Source: Chondrosia reniformis
Taxonomy: Eukaryota; Porifera; Demospongiae; Chondrillida; Chondrillidae
Reading direction: 5' to 3'
Assembly: GCA_947172415.1 (NCBI GenBank)
Contig: OX359202.1
Span: 5,132,899 to 5,196,898, forward strand
Length of the DNA stretch: 64,000 nucleotides
Below, in pieces: positions 13,790 to 21,627 of this stretch; position 1 is the first letter of the stretch, and every line of letters begins with the position of its first letter. The notes beneath the pieces were generated by a model. That model saw nothing but the letters and a program-made list of their open reading frames with translations, had not been told where the DNA came from and ran no database searches. Both the position numbers and the translations under genes were made by a program.

Positions 13790-14270
13790 ATTATCATTAT
13801 GTGTGACATCAACCAAACCATCCAAAAAATTGTTTTCTTTTAGCTCAATATCACTCTTGGAACCTATCAGTGGAAAAAGAGTTTCCAGGATTTCATGCGC
13901 CAAATCCACCATATTGTTCTTGACAGTTTGTATAAACCTACCCAAGCTAATTAAAACACCAGTATAATTTCTTGTATCCGTTTTAATGTTGCATTGTTTA
14001 TTCAAGATAGGAGGACAGGGTTCAATTATGTTCTTGATGTCCACAATACTGACACAGTCTTCCTCTGGCCAATACACAAGTGTTAGGAATGAGCAATGAG
14101 ATAAGTTTTGCTTCAGGGTAATTACTTCCAAAATGGAGCAAAGTTAACTCACCAGCCTTTTCTTGATTAGCCTTTTTTGCCAAACGGGCACTCATACTTA
14201 ATATGTATCTTTCCTTCGTACACTTTATCGACTTGTAATTTGTAAGCACGTCTACAAAACCGTCTTTCAT
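13790..14270 (-). pseudogene. Unrecognised gene fragment, frame broken once
   Basis: Two overlapping minus-strand frames join into one protein-like sequence of about 155 residues if a single frameshift near 14120 is assumed. The upstream part (14270 leftwards) begins MKDGFVDVLTNYKS and includes SARLAKKANQEKAGELTLL. The downstream part includes LVYWPEEDCVSIVDIKN and YTGVLISLG. Amino-acid composition looks like real protein, unlike the surrounding satellite. The W-x-E-x5-V-x6-I pattern recalls the segment preceding BEN domains in some invertebrate proteins, but no BEN domain is visible. It is probably a captured, decayed exon or transposon-borne fragment. Confidence 0.35.
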
Positions 14271-14324
14271 GTGTCTAATATACGTATGTATTCAGGTTTA
14301 AACGATATATATGACTGGCAACTC

Positions 14325-14475
14325 TGTGACCCGTACCAGAGAACGCCTATATCCGTAGCCGTATACGCCCGTACCTTTTGCTTGCTACGCCCGTACTTTC
14401 ACCGAGCTACGACCGTACCCGTATCCGTACTACGTCCGTACTGCTACCCGTCCGTAGTTCGCAAAACGTTTACTT
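14325..14475. repeat. Degenerate CCGTA-rich simple repeat
   Basis: Imperfect reiterations of CCGTAC, CCGTA and CGCCCGTAC give a short CpG-rich island in otherwise AT-rich sequence. Spacing is irregular, so it is not a clean minisatellite. It lies between the gene fragment and a lone diverged satellite monomer (about 14495-14660). Confidence 0.5.
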
Positions 14476-14659
14476 TATTATGATTTGTACCGTACATTAA
14501 CTTAATAAATGTACATTTAGTGGCGTAACACTGTCAATTCGGTAAATATGAAGCTTAAACTTGCTGTCTACATTCACAGACATGTATGAAAGGTTTCCAA
14601 TGAGTTTTGCAAATTTTGATATCAGCTAAAATTTACCTTATATCTCACCATACATTAAC

Positions 14660-15310
14660 TAACCCTAATTGCGTAATACTATAAATGGCCGACCTTGAGT
14701 AGGTGTAAGAGTGAAAATGCGGTACTGTATATATTTCTGAAAAATAGAACTCTTTGAAAGATTTCTTATACACATGGATATGCACTGTGTAGTACTTGAT
14801 TGTTGTTGAAGCAGTGTCTATCCACATATATTATATGGATGTCGTTAAAGTGAAATTTTGCCGATCGACGGCTAACGAAACTCCAAAGAAAAAAAGTTGG
14901 ACCATACCGAACGCTACCATCCACGACGCTCAGAGGCCGGGATCGGTGGTAACGCTCTGCCGAGTTGAGCTTTGGGTGTCACTTGCGTGAGAAGAACCAG
15001 TTCTTCTCGATATGGCCGACTCATATGAATCCTAAGATATCAGATGCCAATCCCACATTACGTGGAACCCCCCCGAAATCCGGATTATTGGTGAGCACGT
15101 CTCTATGGCACCAACCGATTAGGAGACAGCTTCAGAGTCTAAGCGCTACCAACCTCTATGGGAACCGCTACCACCATAGAGATGTGTCCAGGTAGGCCTA
15201 CTTTATAAGGTTTTGCGCTTCTATTTAAACAAGAAATTTTCAAAAGGAAACGATTGTGGTTGGCGCAATTCCATACTTAAGAATAGGGTATTTGCGAGAA
15301 AAATGTAGTC
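14660..15310 (+). repeat. Five-copy module, copy D
   Basis: The core (about 14843-15212) carries the intact 76-codon frame (14965-15195) shared with B and C and the same two hairpins (14989-15008 and about 15154-15181). The left flank (ATTGCGTAATACTATA, then TGGCCGACC) is shared with copy E. The right flank (TTGTGGTTGGCG, then AATAGGGTATT) matches the far side of B and C. The full element is therefore nearer 650 bp than 375 bp. Confidence 0.85.
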
Positions 15311-15730
15311 AAATTATATCAAGTTAATTCGGGATGAGTGCATCGTTCCAAGCCATTTTAAAGGTATATCCAGTATTCGTGGTTCATCTAGAAACTGGGA
15401 AAAATGGATAGAATCCTGTAAGTGTCTTGATTTGCGGAGGAGACCAACTTTTCTGGTCCCATGTAGAAACGATTTTAGCGAGAGGTGTTCCGATATGAAC
15501 GTAAACTGGTATAACCAGCCACACTCAATCTTAATTGCTGTAATAGCATAATGGCTACCTGCCTCTATATAAAGACCTTCTGACAGCTGCGTTTTGGACT
15601 GTCCCTGCGTGTTTCTAGTTGCCCCATTCATGTCAAAACATTTTAACTTGGTATGCCGATAATTTGCATAATAGTATCGCACGATATATATGCTACACCA
15701 TTTAAGGTCGTATAGTAGAAATTTAATGTA
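15310..15730. other. Diverged repeat unit and unassigned sequence
   Basis: The first 210 bases are one unit of the second repeat family seen at 545-945 and 19175-19610. The remaining bases up to the next satellite monomer (about 15520-15730) match nothing else I can see in the window. A minus-strand open frame of 139 codons crosses both parts, but it starts inside repeat sequence and shows no recognisable motif, so I do not call a gene. Confidence 0.4.
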
Positions 15731-17565
15731 CATTAGAGTGCTGTAACTCTATCAAATGGAGAGATATGAAGCTGAAACATTGTGTACGTATTCACAGAGA
15801 TGTATGAAAGGCTTCCAATGAGTTTTGCAAATTTTAATATCTACTCAAATTTGCCTTATCTCTCACCATACATTAACTTTGTATAGCAGTAATTTAAAGT
15901 ACATTTATGGCTCTAACTCTTCGAAATAAACAGATATGTGTTTGAAACTCTAGCTCAGTATTCACAGAGATGTATGAAAGGTTTCCAATGAGTTTTGCAA
16001 ATTTTGATATCAGCTGAAATTTGTCCAATCTCTCACCATACGTACGTACATTAACTTTGTATAGCAGTAATTTAAAGTACATTAAGTGCTGTAACTCTTC
16101 AAAATGGAGAGATCTGGATCTAAAACTCTGTGCCAGTATTCACAGAGATGTATGAAAGGTTTCCAATGAGTTTTGAAAATTTTCAAATCAGAGCTCAAAT
16201 TTACCCTATCTCTCACCATACATTAACTTTGTATAGCAGTAATTTAAAGTACATTAAGTGCTGTAACTCTTCCATATGGAGAGATATGTATCTAAAACTC
16301 TAGCTCAGTATTCACAGAGATGTATGAAAGGTTTCCAATGAGTTTTGCAAATTTTGATATCAGCTCAAATTTACCCTATCTTTCACCATACATTAACTTT
16401 GTATAGCAGTAATTTAAAGTGCATTAAGTGCTGTAACTCTTCCATATGGAGAGATATGTATCTAAAACTCTAGCTCAGTATTCACAGAGATGTATGAAAG
16501 GTTTCCAATGAGTTTTGCAAATTTTGATATCAGCTCAAATTTACCCTATCTTTCACCATACATTAACTTGGTATAGCAGTAATTTAAAGTACATTTATGG
16601 CTCTAACTCTGCCAAATGAAGAGATATGGATCTGAAACTCTAGCTCAGTATTCACAGAGATGTATGAAAGGTTTCCAATGAGTTTTGAAAATTTTGATAT
16701 CTACTCAAATTTACCCTATCTCTCACCATACATTAACTTTGTATAGCAGTAATTTAAAGTACATTAAGTGCTGTAACTCTTCCATATGGAGAGATATGTA
16801 TCTAAAACTCTAGCTCAGTATTCACAGAGATGTATGAAAGGTTTCCAATGAGTTTTGTAAACTTTAATATCAGCTCAAATTTACCCTATCTCTCACCATA
16901 CATTAACTTTGTATAGCAGTAATTTAAAGTGCATTAAGTGCTGTAACTCTTCCATATGGAGAGATATGTATCTAAAACTCTAGCTCAGTATTCACAGAGA
17001 TGTATGAAAGGTTTCCAATGAGTTTTGCAAATTTTGTTATAAGTTCAAATTTGCCCCATCTCTCACCATACATTAACTTGGTATAGCAGTAATTTATAGT
17101 ACATTTATGGCTCTAACTCTGCCAAATGAAGAGATATGGATCTGAAACTCTAGCTCAGTATTCACAGAGATGTATGAAAGGTTTCCAATGAGTTTTGAAA
17201 ATTTTGATATCAGCTCAAATTTACCCTATCTCTCACCATACATTAACTTTGTATAGCAGTAATTTAAAGTACATTTATGGCTCTAACTCTTCGAAATAAA
17301 CAGATATGTGTTTGAAACTCTAGCTCAGTATTCACAGAGATGTATGAAAGGTTTCCAATGAGTTTTGCAAATTTTGATATCAGCTGAAATTTGTCCAATC
17401 TCTCACCATACGTACGTACATTAACTTTGTATAGCAGTAATTTAAAGTACATTAAGTGCTGTAACTCTTCAAAATGGAGAGATCTGGATCTAAAACTCTG
17501 TGCCAGTATTCACAGAGATGTATGAAAGGTTTCCAATGAGTTTTGAAAATTTTCAAATCAGAGCT
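15730..17565 (+). repeat. Diverged satellite subfamily, about 170-bp unit
   Basis: About eleven monomers related to the 169-bp unit share CTCACCATACATTAACTTTG and end in AGAGATGTATGAAAGGTTTC. A block of more than 250 bp at 15894-16160 is repeated essentially unchanged at 17264-17530, 1370 bp or eight monomers later, including the TACGTACGTA insertion. This again indicates higher-order duplication. The array is cut in mid-monomer by the retroelement at about 17566. Confidence 0.92.
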
Positions 17566-17995
17566 CAAATTTCACTCCCTCAAGACTGGCCACTCAATTG
17601 CTTGGGACAAGGCCAAGATTACAGACAGGGAAACCCACTGGCAAAGGAGAAGGGTCAAAGAAGCCATCAGGATCCAGAGGAGTCAGGTGAGAATGAATTT
17701 AGATCAAGGCATTTTGTTACATCAAGCCTGGAGACGATTTAATATTCATACTTCCTGTTTTTCTCATTCTGCTGAGGGTCACATGACAGGAAGTGGGAAT
17801 GGCGGGAAAAATCCTCTATAAATAGAGGCAATTCTTCCACTCAACCATCAGTCACTGAGGAAGACCCCCAGGGTCGAAACGTTTGACCAAGAATTGAAAA
17901 AACCAACTGCGTTTTTAAACGCTCAAAAGTCGAAGGATGTACCATCCCAAAGATAAGTTCGACGCAGTTATAAGGAATCCTTATTCTATTACATT
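17566..17995 (+). mobile_element. Penelope-like element, 3' end
   Basis: From about 17570 a frame without a start codon encodes HSIAWDKAKITDRETHWQRR, then RVKEAI and later LNLD/MNLDQG, running out near 17740. This pattern (H-S-I-x-W-D, then R-x-x-K-E-A-I, then L-N-x-D-x-G) is the family's usual C-terminal end of the Penelope-like polyprotein, downstream of the GIY-YIG nuclease. About 110 bp after the frame lies a hammerhead-ribozyme-like core, which Penelope-like elements are known to carry. The end GGAATCCTTATTCTATTA recurs at about 53050. The element is strongly 5'-truncated and sits where the satellite changes orientation. Confidence 0.75.
17851..17887 (+). ncRNA. Hammerhead ribozyme-like motif
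   Basis: The parts appear in type I order. GTCA (17851-17854) is one strand of stem I. The core CTGAGGA (17855-17861) fits C-U-G-A-N-G-A. After one extra A, stem II is GACCC/GGGTC with loop CCA. GAAA follows (17876-17879). Stem III is just AC/GT without a loop, then T17 at 17883 as the predicted cleavage base, and TGAC (17884-17887) pairs fully with GTCA. Such a minimal stem III is expected to work only as a dimer, as proposed for Penelope-like and related elements. The extra A before stem II is a deviation. Activity is not shown. Confidence 0.65.
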
Positions 17996-18515
17996 AAAAT
18001 CTGTCATACAAAGTTAATGTATGGTGAGAGATAGGGCAAATATGAACAAAAATTGAAACTTCTAAAACTCTTTGGAAATGTTTCATACGGGTCTGTGAAT
18101 GCTGACATCAAGTATTAGAATGACACCTTGCTGTTTGTTGGGGTTACGACCCTTAATGTACATTAAAATCTGCCATACAAAGTTAATGCACGTATGGTGA
18201 GAGATAGGGAAATTTCAAGTTTCATCAAAATTTCAAAAGCTCATTGGACATGCTCTATAGATGTCTGTGAATGCTTACAAAAAAGTTTAGCTTCATTTTT
18301 CTCCTTTTGATAGAGTGACAGCCCTCAATGAACATTAAATTCTGGTATAACAAGTTAATGTATGGTGAGAGATAGGGCAAATTTTAAGTTTCTTCAAAAT
18401 TTCAAAAACCCCATGGGCCATGTTCTATAGATGTCTGTGAATGCTTACAAAAAGGTTTAGCTTCATATCTCTCCATTTGATAGAGTTACAGAACTACAGT
18501 TAATGTACTCTTTTG
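17995..18515 (-). repeat. Satellite array, minus orientation, short block
   Basis: About three monomers lie in the same orientation as 950-3548. The first resembles that array; the next two (GGGCAAATTTTAAGTTTC type) form a further diverged subfamily that reappears after 19600. A CACGTA insertion sits in one monomer at 18187. Confidence 0.88.
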
Positions 18516-19200
18516 TTAAAGAAAATTGCGTAATACTATATATGGCCGACCGTTAGAAGGTATAATATTATAATAAAGACAGAAATTCCATACTATATCT
18601 GAAAATCTGGAATACTTTCCAATTTTTTTATACATGTGGATATGCACTGTGTAGTCCTTGATTGTTATTGAAGTCCATATATTTTATATGGATCTCGTTA
18701 AAGTGAAATTTCGTCAATCGACAGCCAACGAAACTCCAAAGAAAAAAAAGTTGGACCATACCGAACGCTACCATCCACGACGCTCATAGGCCGGGATCGG
18801 TGGTAACGCTCTGCCGAGTTGAGCTTTGGGTGTCACTTGCGTGAGAAGAACCAGTTCTTCTCGATATGGCCGACTCATATATGAATCCTTAAAGATATCA
18901 GATGCCAATCCCACATTACGTGGAACCCCCCCGAAATCCGGATTATTGGTGAGCACGTCTCTATGGCACCAACCGATTAGGAGACAGCTTCAGAGTCTAA
19001 GCGCTACCAACCTCTATGGGAACCGCAACCACCATAGAGATGTGTCCAGGTGGGCCTACTATATAAGGTTTTTCGCTTCTATTTATATGAAGTTTTGTCC
19101 AAAGAAAACGGTTGTGGTTGGGACCTTTTTTAATATATTTCTCGTTATTTCCAGATCAGTGAATTGTTTCAAGCAAGTGTAAAGACATAGGCAGTATTAG
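18515..19200 (+). repeat. Five-copy module, copy E
   Basis: The core is about 18695-19071. With its right flank it duplicates copy A through to the start of the satellite (18665-19615 matches 1-955). It has ATATGAATCCTTAAAG, the same insertion as A, so the 76-codon frame is broken. The left flank (about 18530-18660) pairs with that of copy D. Confidence 0.88.
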
Positions 19201-19610
19201 TGGTTCACCTGAAAACTGGGAAAAGCGAAAAAAATCCTGTAAGTGTCTTGATGGGCCGAGGAGAACGACTTTTCTGATCCCATTTATTTTCGAGAAATCG
19301 TCAATTTATTCCACTTTAATTCCAGACCAGTGAATCGTTCCAAGCAATTTTAGACACATACGCAGTATTTCCAATACATCTTAAAATTGTGGTAAATGGA
19401 TAAAAGCCTGTATGTGTCTTGGTGGAGGGAGGAGAGCGACTTTTCATGATACAGAAAACTAGATATAGTGAGAGGTCCGATATTTATCGCCTGTACGATA
19501 TTAATGTCTATGATCGATATTTCAACTAGGCCGATTTTATTAGATGTCTGTGAATGCTGACACAAAGATTTAGCTTCGATCGCCATTTGGTAGAGTAACA
19601 GCCCTCAATG
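19200..19610. repeat. Second repeat family, duplicate of 545-945
   Basis: Near-identical copy of the two-unit stretch at 545-945, with a few substitutions and GATCGCC in place of the CTCTCC-containing end. It connects copy E to the following satellite block exactly as in the left copy. Confidence 0.6.
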
Positions 19611-20430
19611 TACATTAAATTCTGGTATACAAAGTTAATGTATGGTGAGAGATAGGGCAAATTTTAAGTTTTATCAAAATTCCAAAAACCCATTGGACAT
19701 GCTCAATAGATGTCAGTGAATGCTTACACAAAGAATTAGCTTCATATCTCTCCATTTGATGGAGTGACAGCCCTCAATGAACATTAAATTCTGGTATACA
19801 AAGTGAATATATGGTGAGAGATAGGACAAATTTTAAGTTTCACCAAAATTTCATAAATCCATTGGACATTTTCTATAGATGTCTGTGAATGCTGACACAA
19901 AGGTTTAGCTTCATATCTCTCCATTTGATAGAGTGACAGCCCTCAATGTACATAAAATTTTGGTATACAAAGTTAATGTATGTATTGTGAGAGATAGGGC
20001 AAATATGAACAAAAATTGAAACTTCTAAAACTCTTTGTAAATGTTTCATACATGTCTGCGAATGCTGACATCAAGTATTAGCTTCATTTCAAAGTGTTTG
20101 TTGGAGTTACGACCCTTAATGTACATTAAAATCTGCTATACAAAGTTAATGTATGGTGAGAGATAGGGCAAATATGAGTGAACATCAAAATGTGCAAAAC
20201 TGTTTGGATACATTCTGGGGATGTCTGTGAATGCTGACATCAAGTTTCAGCTTCATATATATCTGTCCATATTAGCCCTATCTTCCACCATATATTAAAT
20301 TATACCTGAAAATAATGTACATAGTGCTGCAACTCTTTCAAATGGGTGAACATCAAAATTTTTAAACTCTTTAGATATGTTCTATGTGAATGTAGATGCT
20401 GACACTATGTTTCTGCTTCGTTTTTAATCA
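19600..20430 (-). repeat. Satellite array, minus orientation, right edge
   Basis: Five to six increasingly diverged monomers close the satellite block. The last ones (20270-20430) are barely recognisable, which is usual at a satellite edge. From 20431 to 20611 the sequence is AT-rich with no repeat I can assign and marks the transition to genes. Confidence 0.85.
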
Positions 20431-20611
20431 TTTATTGCAATGACATATAGCTATGCGCAAACTAAAGTTACTATATAGTGTGTCTTATTATTACATGCTA
20501 ATTACATTAATTTGATTCATGCAGTACAATAAAATGTCAAGTAGTTTTCTAATTAAATAATATACACACAAAAAGTTCAACAGAATCAAAGTACTCAGTT
20601 TAAGCTGTTAA

Positions 20612-20839
20612 TCACGATTCATCATCGTGTCTCCCAATAACCTTTCTCCTCTTGGCGGGTACGAGTATCAAAGCGTGCACAAGAGAGTGGGCGCCTATTC
20701 CTACTGCTCCGCAAGCCAGTAACCCTAGAGTAAACTTCTTTCGCGAGTCATGTACTCTTTGGCGTTGATACAAAGAATAGGCGGCCCCAGTAAAACACAA
20801 TATAGCCATAGTCAACCGTCCTCCACTGACGTTATCCAT
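20612..20839 (-). CDS. DMAC1-like small membrane protein, paralogue without CxxC
   Basis: Encodes 75 residues if started at MDNVSGG; an in-frame ATG at 20884 would add 15 residues. The core GAAYSLYQRQ, followed by SRKKFTLG and a glycine-rich hydrophobic stretch, matches the neighbouring gene at 21029 (SVYALYQRQ, then PRNKLILG), so the two are tandem duplicates. Two hydrophobic segments (about residues 8-20 and 35-55) suggest a membrane hairpin, followed by a basic C-terminus (PAKRRK). The CLSC motif at the corresponding place in the neighbour is absent. The DMAC1/TMEM261 type acts in mitochondrial complex I assembly; for this copy, lacking the cysteine pair, function is uncertain. No intron is seen. 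Confidence 0.55.
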   Translation of the reverse strand: MDNVSGGRLTMAILCFTGAAYSLYQRQRVHDSRKKFTLGLLACGAVGIGAHSLVHALILVPAKRRKVIGRHDDES

Positions 20840-21028
20840 TTCCTTTGTTAAAGTGATGTGTATATACACGGAGCACGCCTCCAATGTTGTATTAAATCAC
20901 TTAGCTAGAACGGCCATTTTATACTGTACAAAAATCCCACAATTATGTCAGTGCACAAAAAAAAGAATTAGCAGTTACGGAAATGATCGCACAAACCAGT
21001 AACAGGTTTCCTAACACACACAAGTGTA

Positions 21029-21229
21029 CTACGTCAGTAGTCTGGCAACCCCTAGTCCTCCCGCTACGAAAGCTATAAATCCTAAGATAAGTTTATTTCT
21101 GGGTCCTGGCGCCTTCTGCCGCTGATAAAGAGCGTATACACTTGCCGCAAAGCATCCTCCAGCACCAACCAATTTACACGACAGACAGTCACTGTCCGAA
21201 GTCGTTACAGCTCGCCTCTCTGAATCCAT
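21029..21229 (-). CDS. DMAC1/TMEM261-like mitochondrial membrane protein
   Basis: A single-exon gene of 66 residues. The order DCLSCKL (about residues 14-20), a short hydrophobic stretch with VYALYQRQ, a basic turn (PGPRNKL) and a second hydrophobic stretch rich in glycine fits the small domain of DMAC1 (TMEM261), an inner mitochondrial membrane factor for assembling the distal arm of complex I. The human protein is longer at the N-terminus. Identification rests on this short motif pattern, so it is tentative. The gene is head-to-head with the ABCD4 homologue (399 bp between start codons) and 190 bp upstream of its own paralogue. Confidence 0.5.
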   Translation of the reverse strand: MDSERRAVTTSDSDCLSCKLVGAGGCFAASVYALYQRQKAPGPRNKLILGFIAFVAGGLGVARLLT

Positions 21230-21627
21230 TTATTAAATGTGATGTCAGCAAATATGGCGATCTGACTGATGCTACTATCTAAACCAGTAGACTAGTCAGG
21301 TTTAGATAGTCAATGGCATAAATATAGACTGAGTAGGGATGAAGGTCATGCAAGAGACGGTAAATAAAACGAAGGATCAAAACAAAAAGTTGCACACTTA
21401 CCTACTATGGTAAATCTACACGATATGCATTACTATGCAATTTAATCACACCAATTTTTAAGTTAATGAGTTGGGATGCAAAATAGTTGTAAAAGTGAAG
21501 CACTATCAGCGCGTTGTCTAGTACATTGAATTGGAGCTGAGCTCATTTATGGCCGCCATGTTTTTTGAGCTATCCAATTGCCACCCCAGCTTTCTGTGTG
21601 ACACAGCTAATCGACTATCTATCTGAT
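21230..21627. promoter_or_regulatory. Divergent promoter region, DMAC1-like / ABCD4-like
   Basis: The 398 bp between the two start codons must hold both promoters. It contains AAATATGGCGATC (about 21250) and GGCCGCCATGTTTT (21551-21564), both resembling the YY1/Pho-type motif AAnATGGCG common near animal start sites. The ATG within the second motif opens a short frame that stops quickly (TGA just before the ABCD4-like start), so it could act as a small upstream reading frame. No TATA box stands out. Confidence 0.4.

Noticed and set aside
13686-13967. 93-codon plus-strand open frame at the satellite edge
   Set aside because: It starts within a satellite monomer and runs antisense through the gene-like fragment on the minus strand.
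1-20430. CRISPR-like array
   Set aside because: The repeats are long tandem monomers without unique spacers in eukaryotic-type DNA.
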